From Rhizaria sp. SCN 62-66 (taxonomy: Eukaryota > Rhizaria, unplaced): a stretch of DNA of 64,000 nt. The notes beneath the pieces are model-generated. The model saw only the letters and a list, made by a program, of their open reading frames with translations. It had not been told where the DNA came from and searched no databases. Position 1 is the first letter of the stretch. Each line of letters begins with the position of its first letter. This document shows, piece by piece, positions 1 through 14,100 of this stretch. Location of the stretch: positions 53,980-117,979 of the forward strand of contig MEDY01000037.1 of NCBI GenBank assembly GCA_001724265.1, in the 5' to 3' direction. A program made the position numbers and the translations under genes.

Positions 1-3000
1 GGGGTCGCCGGGCGCGGAGCTGGTCACGCTCGTGCTTGGCCGGCGCACGCCGGCGCTGGTGGGTCTCTGCGCAGACTGCGCGGTGGACGACGCGCTGCTG
101 CCGCGGCGGTGCTGGTCCCAGAGCGGGCGCACGGCGTAAGCGGCCGACAGTGCGGCGCCCACACCGAGCCCCTGCTTGAAGAAGGCGTCGTAGGGGTAGC
201 TGTCGCAGTAGAGCCCGCCGTCCTCGCTTACCCCGGCCGTCGCCGCAATCGCGCTGGACGGAGTCGCGCCCGCGCTGCTGCCGGAGCCGCCAGAGCCGCC
301 GGCCGCGCCGTTCGCGCCGGAGCTCGACGCGCTTGCAGCGGCGGACGCAGCGGCAGCAGCGGCCACGGAGGCGGCCGCAGTGATGCCTGAGGGAAGCGGC
401 GGGCGCGCGGGTCGGCGGCGTGTGCTAAGACGCGTGACAAAGGCCAGGGGGCCTTGGGGCGGCACTGCGGGGCGTCGGCGCGGATATGGCGCGGGAGTGC
501 CGCGCTTGCCAACGCCGCTGAAAGCAACGCTGGCGGCTGCCGCAGAGGCAGCCGTGGCAAGCGCGCACGCAGTGTCTGGCGCCGGCGGGGCGGCGGGCGG
601 CGCGCGCATGGAGCTGCCGATGAGCGCGAGCAGGTCGCCGTCCAGCGGCCGGCACGTCAGCGCGGTCGGCGATGACAGCGCGTACGGCATCACCGACCCG
701 CGCGGGCCGCCGCCGCCCGCGGCACCGCCGCCCTGCGGCGGGGCGCCGTTCGAGGGCGAGGACAGCGTCGAGTCGGCGCTGGCGGCGGCAGCCGAGTACA
801 CCGCGTGGCCGTGCGCGACGGGCGCAGGCGGCGTCTGCTCGAGGAAGCACGCCGTAATGACCGACATGAGCGCGCGGAACTCGATGCTTGATGTGCGCAC
901 CTTGAGGTGCGGCAGGAACGCAGTCGTGCGCACCACGGGCGGCCGCGCCGCAGGCACCGTGAGCACCGTGGGCGGCAGCGGCGAGAGCAAGCAGCGCTGC
1001 CACGCACTCGCGGCCTCGGGGATCGGCGCCGCAGCCACGCCGGACGCGCTGGGCGCAGTCAGCAGCGAGTGCAGGCGCCACGCGTCGGCGGCACGCGCCA
1101 CGAGCGAGCTGACGTTGGTCAGCACGGCGGCAGGCACAGGCACCAACACGTCGCCCGCGCTCGCCGCAGCGGCCGCAGCCGCGGCAGCAGTGTTCCCGGC
1201 GTTGCCGAACGGCAACGCCGGCGTCGGCGCTGTGACGGAGATGGCGGCGGACGCGCCGGGCAGCCTGCAGTAGGAAAGGTGCGCGACAGGCGCGGGCGGG
1301 TCGCCACCCAGGAGGTACAGATAGGGGTAGTCAGGGTGCAGCTGCGCCACCGCGCACGGCAGCGTCACACGCGCGCGCGGGGGCGGCGGCGGCAGGGCGG
1401 AGCTGCCCGTGGCAGACGAGCTCGCGCTCGCTCTCGCAGCGGCCGCAGCGGCGGAAGCAGCGGCAGCAGCGGCCGACGCAAGACTGCTGCGGGGCAGCGC
1501 CAGTCCTGTGGGCCCGAAAAAGTCCACGAGCGGGTTCTCCACGAGCGCGGGGGGCGGAGGAGGCGGCAGCAGCTGGTGCGTCGTACGCGCAAAAAACATC
1601 GACGTGGGCGCCGTGATGCGGCGCAGTGCACCTGTGGGCAGGCGGCGGCTGTGGCGGCCCGCCGTAGCGCCGACTGGCGAGGCCAAGGGAACGGACGCTG
1701 CGGAAGCGTTTGAGCGCGTTGTGGCGTTGTAACGCGCCAGCGCCGCGCCCGGCGGCAGCGCACGTGTTTGCGCAGGATCGACGGGGCCGTTGGGGGACAG
1801 CAGCGATGTGACGCGCAGCGAGCGCGGCGCAGCCTCGTCCTCAGCACCGGCGGGCAGCGGCAGCAGCAGCGACTTGAGCGACGACGGCGACTTGGGCAGC
1901 TCGGGCTGAGCAGCGGCTGCAGCAGCAGCAGCAGTAGTTGCAGCGTTGACGTTCGCGCTGGGGCGAGCGGGGGAGAGCGGCGGGATGACGGGGCGGCGCG
2001 AGCGCACGCGCTGGCGGAAGAGCGGGATGAAGAGCGCGCGCGGGAGCCAGTGGTAGAACTGCGTGAGGTCAACGGACGCCGAGGGCAGCACAAAGAGCTG
2101 CGTGTGGAACAGCGACGTCGACATCGACCGCTCGCAGTACGGGTCCGCGAGACCAAGCGCGGCCGCCGCGCCCACCGCGGCCGCGGCCATGGGGGCGGCA
2201 AACACGTGGCCGTGCGGTGAAGAGCGCAGCGTCGGCGCGATTAGCGCGGGCACGGCGGACGCAGACGGGGATGTGGCCCCGCGCGCGGGCGCAGAGGCAC
2301 CGCCCGCGAACGGGCTCAGAGGCCCGGGCGAGTCGCCGCCGGATGTCACAGCCGCGGCAGAGCCCTGTGCCTGCAGCGCCTGCGACCAGGTCGGCAGCAC
2401 GAGGAAGGGCAGTCCGCGCATCTCGACGCGCGCGAGCGTGGCAGCAACAACGACGCTGCTATTGCCACCGCTGCCGCCCGACGCGGTGCTCACGCTTCTA
2501 ATGGGGTGCGCGTGGGCGTGCGCGGGCGTGAGGCCGGCCAGCGGGCCTGCCGTGCCCTTGGAGCCGGAGCTCGTGGTCGGCGGTCCGCGGAACGGCGACA
2601 GCATTCCCGCCCCGGCGGCAGCGCCGCTTTGGGGCCCGGAAGAGCCGCCAGGCGCGGACAGCATTGAGTTCGACGCGGAGTCCGCGCCACCCGCGCCGGC
2701 GGTGGAGCCGGCGGGGCGCAAGCGTGTGACTGCATTATTCTTGCCGCCAGTGCCGCCGACGCGGAACGGCACGACGCCGCCACCGGCCGCGGAGCCGTTG
2801 CCAGTCGCGGCAGAGGCTGCAGACGTGGCCGCGGCGGCGGGCGCAGAGGCTGCAGCAGCGGCCGCAGTGGTAGCAGCCGTGTCGCCGTCGCCCAGGAAGA
2901 TGATCTGCGGGCGCAGCAGGTCGAACACGAACAGGCGGTGCCACTGCGGGTGCGCCAGCACGACGGGGGCGGGCGCGGCCACGGAGCCGGCCGCTGCAAT

Positions 3001-6000
3001 CCCGATGGTGCTCGCCGTCGAGGGCGCACAGCGGGCGTTGGCAGCCATGGCGGCCGCGGCGGCGGTAGCCAGCGCGGCGCGCGTGACTGCCGTGAGCGAG
3101 CCCAAAGCTCCCTGCGATTGTTGCCTACGGTGGCGTGGCGAGCGCGCCGCGTCAGGCGAGGCGGCCCCGGCGCTCGACGCGGCCGCAGCGGCCGCGGCAA
3201 CGGCGGCGGCGGACGAGCTCGGCACCTGCGCCTGCGGCTGCGCGGGCGAGCCGGGTGTCATCAGCGTCGCCGCCAGCGCGCGCGCCAGGTGCGACTGCGA
3301 GCCGCGGCCCGCCGCGTCGGCCGCCTCGCCCTGCGCGCCGGCGGCAGTGCCGGGCGCAGAGACGGGATTGGCGGCGGCGCTCTTGGCGGCTGCAGCGGTC
3401 GAAGTAGCGGTGGCGGAGGATGAAGTGCCTGCGCGCGTCGTGGCGGCCGCGGTGGCGGCGTCGGGCGTGGTGACGAGTAGGCAGTTGGCGCCGCCGTACA
3501 CCTCCGGGTACGCGCGGTGCGAGAACGACACCGACACGGGCACGGGCAGCGACAGTGGCGGAGCCAGTTCGCAATAGAAGAGTCGCGGCGGTACTGAGCC
3601 TGTGTTGGACGCAGGGATAGACAGTGAAGGAACGGGCGCGGTGCGGCTCGATTGCCGGCTGCCCCCGTTGCGGTCGCGGTCCGTCGCTGCAGGCGCGGGC
3701 GCTGCAGTAGCTGCGGAGCCAGGGTTGAGCAGCTGCTTGAGATCGTGCGCGAGCACGTCCTGAGCGTACACACTCGACGACGGCAACGATCCAAAAGCCG
3801 AGAGCGCGCTCGCGCTCGCGCCCGCACTCAACGTTGCAGGCACCGCCGCGGGGCCAGTGCCAGAAGGTCCGGCCAGCGATGACAGTGAGTGCAAGCCAGT
3901 CGCGAGCGCGTTCGCGGCGTAGCGGCGGAACAACTGCATCATTCCGCTGCCGCCAGCAGCGGCATGCGCATGTGCGTGTGCAGGGGCGCCGGTGTTCGAG
4001 GAAGCTGTCGTACCGGAGGCAGCAGCAGCAGCTGGCGCTGCTGAAACAGTGTCGTCGCCGTCGCCATCAACCGCTGCAGCATTGTCTGCATCAGCGTCAG
4101 CTTCAGCCTCAAGGCCAGCAGCAGCAAAAGCAGCTGACAGGCCCTCAGCCCAGTCCTGCGCAACTGACGCGGCGGCGCGTGACCAAGCGACACGAAGATC
4201 GCACACAAGGACGCGTGAAACGCCGCCGCCGGCACCGCTGCCACCGCCGCCCACGACACCCGTTCCGGCTCCCACGTTTGCGGTCGCAGCCGAGGGTGAG
4301 GGCGTCAGAAGATGCGGCGGCACGGGGCACAGCACGTGAAGGTGGCATGCCACGGCGGCCGCTGCAGACTGCAGCGTGCGACTGTGACAAAGCAGCTGCA
4401 CCGGCGCCAGCGCAGCCTCTAAGCGTGCGGGCGCTAATGCAGCATCCGCAGCAACCACGGGCATTGACACAGGGCGCGGCGGAGCTGCAGCCGTTGCAGG
4501 CGCAGTTGACAGGGCAGGGGAAACTGTGTGCGAGCGAGTACTTTGTGGGTGCGGCGGGGTTCCAAAAAAGCTCGAAAACTTCGCTCCTGCGGCGGGACGC
4601 AGCGGTGACGCAACGACGTGTGCAGCAGCGCTGGCGCCCGTGTTAACAGCGCCTGCGGCGGCGGCGGCGCGCGGCGTCGTGGTGGCGCTGCCGCGCGCAT
4701 TCATCGGAGACGCGAGCAGCGCCTGCGAGCTCCAGCGCGGCTGCGGTTGCGGTGACGGCGTCGTGGCCGCGCGCGCGCCGGACCAGCGGCGACGCGACGG
4801 TGTCAGCGGCACCGAGGGGCCGCGCGGGGACGTCGGCGCGCCCAGGACGCTGGGGCGCGGCGGACGCGACGGGCGCGGGGGGCGCGCGGGGCCCGCAGCC
4901 GCTGTTTTGCGCAGCCGCAGCGTGCTGTCAGTGCCGGCGTCGGCTTCCTCGTCGTCATCCTCGACGATCGCGGTCAACCCCACGTGGGGCGGTGCCGCAG
5001 ACGCAGACACAGACGGTGCGGTGAGTGTTAACAGTGCAGCCGACGGCGTACCGCGCTGGTGCGCGGCGTACGCGGTAAGGAAGGCTATGCGCGCAGGAGC
5101 TGCGGTAAGAACGGACCTAAGCGCGGTAGGTGCGGGCGGGACCATAGCGACGTCGTGGGAAAAGACAAGCGCAGCGGCCGAGGAAACAGCGTCATCGCAG
5201 TTCCCAGTAGGGCGATGCGTGGCACATGCACGCACAGGTGCCGCAAGCGCAGGCGGCAGTGCAGCTGCGGTGCAAGTAGCAGCGTCAATCGAGGCAATAA
5301 ACTCTCTCCGGAAGGCCGGCAGCAGCGATGGCAACAAACGGCTGTGAGCGCACGGCACACTGAAACGCAGCTCGGGACCTTCAGGTTCGGAGCCGACTGC
5401 AGTAGCAGCTGCTGATGCTGCAGCAGCGCTTGCGCAGGGGCAGCGCGGAATGCCAGAGTCACCGTCAAAGCTGTAGGAGCTTTGGCCATGCGCGGTACCC
5501 GTTAAGCTCGCTGTTGAGCTCGCAGTAACTGCAGCTGCCGAAGCAATGCGGGCGCGGAAACGCGCGCGCAGAATGCTCAGTGCGTCTGCACGGTCAGCAG
5601 GGACATCGGCATCCCTTTGGCCGAGGCTAAGCCACGGCGCGGCGGCGAGCACAGTGTCAGTGCTGCTGCTCCCCTTGCAGACGGCATCGCCATCGAGTGC
5701 AACGCCGCGCCACGCGGCCCCGACCCAGCGCCACAGCCGATAGCCACGCCCGCGGCGGCGAACACCCGTGGCGTCCGCCGTGCCTGTCGGCGCGCGCAGG
5801 CTGTGCGGCTGCGGCGCCCGGCGGAAGCGCGCGGCCCACTGGCGCGCCCAGCGCAACAACGCTAGCCGCAGACGGGCCGCGTGAGGCGCCCATGCCGCAG
5901 TCGGGAGATGAGGAGTCGTGCCACTCGAAGACAGCGATCCCATCGTGTCAGGTGCAGTGTTGTCGCCGTCGTCAAAGAGGCGCTTGGCGTGCTCCTGCGA

Positions 6001-9000
6001 TGGAGCTGCCGCAGCCCCGCGGGCCTCGCCATCGGTTGTCAGGGGCGTGAGCACAGTTGCAACAGCGGCCCAGCTCTGAGCCTGGACATCGCTGCCGGCG
6101 GCCTCAGCCGAAATCTCCGCAGCAGTGGCTGCGGCCGCGAGCGCGTCGCATAAGCGTCCGATGCGCGGGGCATCAAGCGTCGCAAGTGCGCGGCGCAGTA
6201 GACGACGCTCCTGACGCACCGCAGTGTCGTCGCTGCCTGTAGTAGCTTCGGCCGGCAGAATGTGCGATGCGAGGCGGCGAGCCAGCGCGCGGCGCTTGGC
6301 CCACAGCGCCGACTTGCTAGCGCCCGCACCAAGCCCCGTGCCAGCGGACACGGCGGCGGCAACGCGGCGGTTCCACGCGCCCAGAGCACTCCGACGCGCG
6401 GTGCTATGAGCGGCCTCAATCACGCCGTGCGCACGCTCGGTCAGCAGCAGGTGAGTGTAGTCACTATGCGTGGGCACGGCCACGGGGGCGGCAAATGGCA
6501 ACGAGTGCGAAATGCGCGCCTCAACGTCTTCACCCGAGCCTGGCGCAGCACCCACAGCGACTGGCGCAACGGGCGCAACAGTATGCGCACGGGGTGGCGA
6601 GACGGTTGGAAAGACGCAAGCGGACGGGCGACGTGGGCGCGCAGGTACAATCGAACCCTCTACAAACTGGAACACGTTCGATGGTCTGTTTGTATAGGGA
6701 AAGCAAACATCAAATGAGTCGCCGCCGCCAGAAATATTAGTGGCGACGCGTCCTGCGCCCTCCGCAGCCGTTACACCGTCACGCTCACTCGCGCCGTTCA
6801 GCGTAGATGTGTCGGAGGCGGCGTCAGATGCGTCAGTATCGTCTCCAGCCCCATCAGTGCCATCGTCTTCGTCGTCGTCGCCGTCACTCCAGCCCGAGGA
6901 AAGCTCGGAGAAGTTTCCGCCGCCGATAACACTGGTGATGAAGCGGTCCTCATCGGCCTCAGTCGCCGCCAACGTCGCGCGCAGTCCGGGCGAGTTGGGG
7001 CCCGCGAGCGGCGACAGCGGCGGCACCACGCCGCGCGCGCGCAGAAGGCCCGAGCGCGAGCCGGCGCGCGGCGACGCCGGCGCTGCACCCGAGACCGAGC
7101 GCGTGGGTGACGGAAGAAAGGCGAGGGAGCTGATGAAAGCCGCACGGCGGCGCTGGCGACGCGGAAGCATAGCGACGACGCTGCGCGGCGATACTCTAGC
7201 GCGCTCCTCAGTTTCAACAGCCTCATCGTCATCGTTGCCAGTGTCGCTTTCGCTTGTGGAAACGTCAGAAGAGCCGCAGTCGGCGGCTGAGTCAGCGTCG
7301 GATGCGCTCAACCCAGACAGCTCCAACACTTCGCGCTCGCGTGCGGTCTCGGCAGCCGCGTGGGCAGCCGCAGCATTCGCAAGCTCGGTGTTCGCGGACG
7401 CAACTGGTGCAGCAGCAGTCGTGGCATGTGGGGCGGTGGTCGTGTCACGGTATGTTGCGACGCGCGCCGAAGCCAGGAAAGCGGGACACACTGTGTGGTG
7501 ATGCAACGCAAAGACGGAGCCCGAGTGTGCGGCAAAGAAGAGGGCGGGCATTGACGGCTGTGAAAACACAACCGCCAACACAGCCCGACGCGGAGCAGCG
7601 CCAGCGGTGGGCGGCGGTGACATGGTGGTAGACTCGGCGCTACCACTGATGTTGCGAGCTTCGAATTGCCGCGTGAAGGGCATCATCGTTGCAGTGAGCT
7701 CCGAGAATGCCGAGGCCGTCTCAGCAGCTGCGGCAGCAGCAGCTGCGGCAGCAATAGCGGCCGCAGGACTCAACACCGTAACGGAAGCGCGCGGGACGGG
7801 CTTGTTGGAAACAGGAAACGTGTTGGGGTGTGCATTCAGCGCCTGTGCTGCGACAGCCGCTGCCAGTGCAACCTCCGGTGAGATGGAGCTGCCTGCAAAG
7901 GCCTTCTGCGGTGACGCCAGCGCGGCTGATTGGGCAGAGGCTGCAGCGGGAGACGCAATCGCAGACGCGGGGTCGAAAAAATGCGAGAACAGGGCGTTGG
8001 CAGCGGGCGTCGCAGCGGCCACGGCAAGCGCGGCTGACAGCGGCAGCGGCTGGGCCCGCGACAAGGTTGGCGGCGCCGCGCAACGACGGCTCCGAACACT
8101 GGCGGTCGAGTTCAACCGCGAGCGGCGCGATTGCGAGTGCACGATTGAGTGCGTCCGCGACCGCGAGGACGGCGAGATGCGGGCTTCACCAGCATCATCT
8201 TCGTCCTCGTCAGCGACCGTCGCGCCGGCCTGGCGCGCAGGGGGCATCACAACGGGGGCCGGGACGCCGTCCGCGTCGTAGATAGGCACATCGTCGTCCG
8301 CGCCGCTGAGCCCCAAGGCGTCGTCGCTACCGCTCAGGCTCACGCCGGCGCTGTCGCTACGGTCCGCAGCGTCCAGGTCCAGCGCGCCCAGCCGCAGCCC
8401 GCGCGACCCGCCAGCGCGCGGCGAGGGCGTCAGTCTTGCCGCCTCGGCCTCGGCCTCCGCCGCAGCCTGCTGCTCCGCCTCCTGCTCCAGCCAGCCCAGA
8501 CTCATCTGCGGCACCGGCGAATCGTCGCCGCTGCTGATGTCCGAGTGCTCGCCAGCGGCCTTGTCGTCGGGCTCATCTGTCATCGCGGCAACCCCAACTT
8601 CAAGAGTGAGCCCGGCCGCGGGCGCCGCAGGGGGCGCAGCGGGCAACACTGCGGGCGAGGGCGCGGGGAGCGTTGTGTCAAAGCCAAAGCCGAACGCGCG
8701 ACGGCGGCCGCTGAGCGGCGCAGCGGGCACAGTGGCCGATGAGCGGTCCGCCGCCTCGTCATCCTGATGGTCTGCGGTAGACGCGGCAGTCGCAGCGGCC
8801 GTAGCCGCTGCCGCAGCAGAGGCGGCGGCGCGGGCGAGCGCAGCAGCGAGCGACATAGGCCCACGCTCTGCGGCCGCCACAGCGTCAGACGCAATCTCGG
8901 GCTCGTTTTCATCGTAACAGCCCATGCCGGCTGCAGCAGCAGCAGCAGCAGCGGCGGTGGGCGAGAAGTACGAGTTGCCGTGCGGCGACATGAGCGAGCG

Positions 9001-11147
9001 CGGAGGCCGCGCGCGGCGCTGGCGTGGCACAGACGAGCGCGCAGGGATCTGCAGGTGCGCGCCGGGTGGCGACAACACGAGGCGGCTGCCCGACTCGAGG
9101 TGAGGACTCTGTGTGTAGCCAAACGATGGGGTGAAGCCCCCGTCGACGGCGCTGGCACCACGTGAGCGGGTCGCCAGGGGGCTGCTAAACTCGTGCAACG
9201 TGCACTCGTCCTCGCCCACTGCGCCGTACGCGGACCCTGCAGCTGCGGTCGGCAGATGCGACAGGGACACCGACGCGCTCGCGAAGCCTGAGCCGCCGTG
9301 TGTGTGCGAGTACGTCGCGTGCGGGTCGCCCGCAATCGCGAGCGCAGCGCCGTTGCCAACGCCAGGAAGCGCGAACGGCAGAGCCACAGAGCTGTTCAAG
9401 TCGTCATCGTCGTACTCATCCTCCTCGTCACTCTCGCCTGGAGGACCGCGCCAGCCGCTGCGCGTGACGCTCTGCACGGGCGCAGGCAACGCCCAAAGCG
9501 AGTGCGAGCGTGACCGCGAGGCTGCACAGGGGGACTCAACTTCGGGGTATTGCACGGTGCGGCTCTGGCGCTGCGCGTGCGCGCGGGCTGCGGCACCGGG
9601 CGACAAAAATCGGCCTGCAGAAGAGCCAAGAGCAGACGGTGAAAGTCTAGGGTCAACTCCGTCACCGCACTCGTCGCCATCACTGCGTTGCCCAACCCCA
9701 CCAGCGCAATCACCGTCGTCAGCGCTGCTGCTGTCGCCGTCACCTGCGCTCAGATTCAGAGTCAGCGCACGGGCGCGAGCGCCGGAAGCTGCGGGGCCAC
9801 CTGCAGAAGCGCCGGGGACAGGGGAAAATCCAGACTGTGACAGTGAATGCTGGAGCGGCGACTTCCCAAGCGACGCCAGCGACAGCGTGGGCTCAAAGCG
9901 CATCGGCGAACCTAGTGTCGACACTCCAGTTGAGTTTGTAGCAGTCATTAGTGCCGCAAGCGCGGTACCCGCGGAGGGATTCGGAGAGCCGCCGAAAGAT
10001 GCGCCAAGCGAAGGACCGGTGCCGCCGCTCGAGCCGGTGCGGGCAGCAAAGGGGGACGCGACGGAGAAGAGCGGCGAGCGGTACTGCTGCGGCGGCAGCT
10101 GAGACTGCGGCAGCTGTTGGTGCGATTGCAGGAACGGGCGGTACACAGCTGTGCCCATTGCCGCGGCCGCAGCCGCCGCCACCGAAGCCGCGGCCGAGGT
10201 CGGCATCGCGGGACTGCCCGGCGCGCGGTCGCCCTGAGGCGGCGAAAAGGCGGGGAATGGCACGGCCTGCATGTTGTGGAGCACGGGCAGCGACGTGTGG
10301 TGCGCCTGGCCGGGCGTCGCGTAGAGCGTGCCGGCCAACAACGACTCAAAGACGGCCGCGCCAGGCGAAGCCGCAGCAGCGGCCACGCTTGACGCATCAA
10401 CCCGCATCCCAGCGTCTGCGGCCGCCGCAGAAGCAGCGGTTGCGGCTGCAAGGGCGCTCGCCGCGCGCGAAAGCTGAGAGCCGCCGGGTGTGGCGGCCGT
10501 ATCGCCACCGCGCGCGCGCCGCAGGGGCGTGACGGTGGGCTGCGCGAGCGGGTCCATATTCGGGTGCCACGGGGCATTGTCCGGGGCGTCCTTGCTTTCG
10601 TCCGCAACGGCCTTGGCAGCAGCGGCGGCTGAGGTGGCCACTGAGAGGAACGCCAAGTCTTCGCACTCCATTTGCTGCAGGCGCCGTGCGTTTTCACGCT
10701 GCTCCTGCAGCTCGCGTGCGCGTCCGCGCTCACGCGCAACGCTGGCGGGTGCGGATAGCAGAGCGGTAGCCGCGCTCTGCGTGCGTTGCGCGTACATTAG
10801 TGCGACAAGAGCGTGAGTAAAGTGCGCGACGAGCTCGTCGCAGCGCGCCTTGCACGCCGCAACGGCAGCGCCACGCTGCGCAAGCGCGCGCCTGCGCAGC
10901 TGCCCCAGCAAGTACTGGTAGTCGATGACTGGCGCCATCGCAACCACTTCTTCAGGCAGCGCTGCGGCAGCGTACGCCGCAGCAGCGTCTGCACCATCGG
11001 GGCCCAGGCCCAGACCGAAGAGCTGGGCAGCGTGCGCACACTGCGGCGAAGACGCGGCGACCGAGCCGGCAGTCACGGGCAGCTCGCCCGGGTAGAGCGA
11101 AATCCCAGCCGCGGCGGCCAGCGCAAAGGGGCCGCTGCGGTGGCGCA

Positions 11148-11178
<31 letters not shown>

Positions 11179-14100
11179 TGCCATCGCCGTCGGCACAAGC
11201 ACCTTGACGACGGTATTAATCGCGTCGGCAGCCGAGTTCAAGTACAGCAACGGCGCGGGTGGCGGAGGCGCCTTGCAAGGCGGCGGAAGTTGGCATGTCG
11301 GTGTGATGACGCTCGCGCGCACAGCAGTCTCAGATGTGGTTGTAGCAGGCGTTGAGGCGACCGACTCCTTTTCTTTGGCTTGGGTCGCTGCAGCCTCGGC
11401 AGATCCTGGGACGTCTTGTGAAGATGCGGGCGGCGCAACAATGTCAACACTGTAGACAATGCGATCGCTCGACACGCACAGACCAGAGCGCACGCCGCGG
11501 TTGTGGTGGTTCAGCTGGTTCAGCATGCGCGTGCGGTGCGCCAACAGCGCCTCGGACAAGCTGCCCGCAGCGTCAGCGTCCGCTGCAGCGGCGGATGCGG
11601 CTGCGGCCGCGGCAGCTGCGCTGGGACCTCCTTCGCGAGCGACGGCAGCCACAGTTGCAAGAGAAGAAAGCGAGTCGCGCAGCGTCTTGCGGTTCCACAG
11701 CTCCGAGAAGACGGCCTCTGTGCCAAAGTTCGGCCGCGTAAAGACAAAGTAGTCATCATAGTGTGTGGCAGCGGGCGACGTGTCGACGAATTCGAGCCGC
11801 GTGTGCGAGAGGTACAAGCGCAGCTTCATCGCCGTCATGATCGACATTATCGACGGGGATGCGCACGTGGACGCAGGGAATCGCGCCGCGCGCGCGCAGG
11901 CCAGCGAGTCCTCAAGCGCACCTGCGGGCACGGCGCAGTATTCACGCGTGAGCGCGGCCTGGAACAGATACGTGCGCACTGAGGCGCGGTCAATGTCGTA
12001 AGCACCGCGACACGCAGTGGCACTGAGCACGGCGGGATGCACGGCGCGCGCGGAGGTGGCGGCGTACACAGCGCTCGTATCAGCGGGCGCCACAGCAGGG
12101 TCAACCGGTAGTGCAAGCAGCGGCAGCGCAGGCGCGAAGTGCGACTCATGCGCGCATGCGAGGCCCGGCTGCGGGAGCTCTGCCGAGTCTGGTATGGGCA
12201 GAAGCGGCGGACGGCGCGCAAGGGCGTCGCTCGGGCCGGACTGCGCGTCCGACCAGCGCGTGATCCAGTCCGCGGCCGCGAGGCGCAGCACGACAAGCGG
12301 GAACGGCACGCCGCGCGACGGCAGCGGCGGCAGCGAAGGGCTGTCGCCCGCAGCAGCAGCGTCGCCGGCTCTAGCGGTTGCGCCGCCCGAAGGCGGGGCG
12401 GCAGTGTATGGCGTGGGGTGTGGCGGCAAAGCGGGGCAGAAAGGGAAGAGCAGCGTCGCGAAGAGCGGCGACAGCGTCGAGGCTGTAGAGTAGTCGGATG
12501 CGTGCGTGAGCGCTTCAGCCAACGCGCCTGAGGGCACGGTGCCGTCACAGCCCGCAGCAGAAGGCCTCGCGTCCATCGCCGCAGCCACTTGCGTCTCAGA
12601 GAAAGTCGGCAAGCGCGGGCGCGAAACAGCCCACACGCCAGCGCTCACGTCGCTCGCCGCAGGACTCTCTGTGTTGCCCAGTGGCAGGAAACCCCCGCCA
12701 GCGCCTGCGCCCGCGCCCAATGGCGCAAGCGGTGCAATGCCGAGCGCCAGCGCAAGCTGACTGCTGTTAGGAGCGGGGCTGCCGCCCTCTGTCGCAGTGC
12801 TGGCGGCCGCAGCGACTGGGGTGCTCGCGCCAGCGGAAACTGGAGCGCTCGCACCAGCGCCAGCAGCCGCGGCCGAGGCGGCCGCCCACCACTCCTCAGC
12901 AGCGGCCTTGGCGGACGCGGCGGCGGCAGCGACCAGCGGCGCGGGCACCGCGGTCAGCGCCGCCGAGAAGGACGCCACGTCAAACGCGGCGCGCGGCGGC
13001 GCGGGCAGCGCGGTGACAACGCTATCGTCGATCGCGGGGCCGTGGGTCGCACTGGCAGGTGTGCGGGGCGCCTTCGACAGCGGGGTGGCCGCGGCAGGCG
13101 CAGAGGCAGGCGGCGAGGAGCAAGCGGAGGGATCGGACGTGAAAGAGGGCGAGCCCAGCGACATTGAGCGGCTCACCGGCGCAGACGGCAGCGGCGACAC
13201 GACTGGCGCAGCCGCGGCGCTCGCCGTCCCGGCGCCACCGGCGGGAGCGGGTGTCGTGAACGCGGGGAACACGCGCAGCGTGGTCTCGCACGACAGAGTC
13301 GCGTTGTTGAAGGGTCCCGCGATGTCGATGTACGGGGACAACAGCAGTGCGTACGGGTCGACCGCAGTGCTAACAGTGCCGCTCGCCGCGGCAGCCGCAG
13401 CGGCAATCGTAGCAGCGGTGGCAAACGCATCAGCGGCCTCTGTACGCATCCAGTGCGTGATATGGTGATAGTGGTCGCCGGAGCCGCCGGCAGGCGCGGG
13501 CAGCCCGGACAAACACAGAGCAACACACTGAGGCAGCGTCACCGCAACTGCATCAGCAGCCTCGGATGTCGATGCTGTTGAAAGAGTACCAATGATGCCA
13601 GAATTGTTCCGACTCAATGTCTTAGCGCGATTGTAACCAGAGCCAAGCGGTGCAAGCGCGCTTGCTAGCTTGTCATAGGCGGCTGCAACGCGCTGCAATG
13701 CCCAACGCACGGGTGCGTCGCCTTCAGCAGCGGCGGCAGCAAGAGCGGCCAGTCGCGCAGCGCCGGCGGTGGCCTCTCGCCCGTCAACGATAGGCGGCAG
13801 CAGGAAGGGTGTCGACGTCGCCCGCGCAACCGCGCGAAGATACGCGGCGCCAGACGCAGGAGAAGCGCCAGCCAGCGCGACGAGAAGCGCGCGGACGGCT
13901 GCGGTCTGCGAGGCAGCACCCGAGGGGCGCAGGCCCTTGCTGTGCGCGGACAAGCGCAGCGTGCGCAGAGTGTCGCGCAGGTCAGCCACAAAGCGCGCCT
14001 CGGCGGTCTCAGTGGCGGACACAGGCGCCGCAGCGGCCGTGGAGAGCCCTGCGGTGGACAGCGGCACGCTGCTGCTCGAGGTGGACTCTGCGTCGTCACG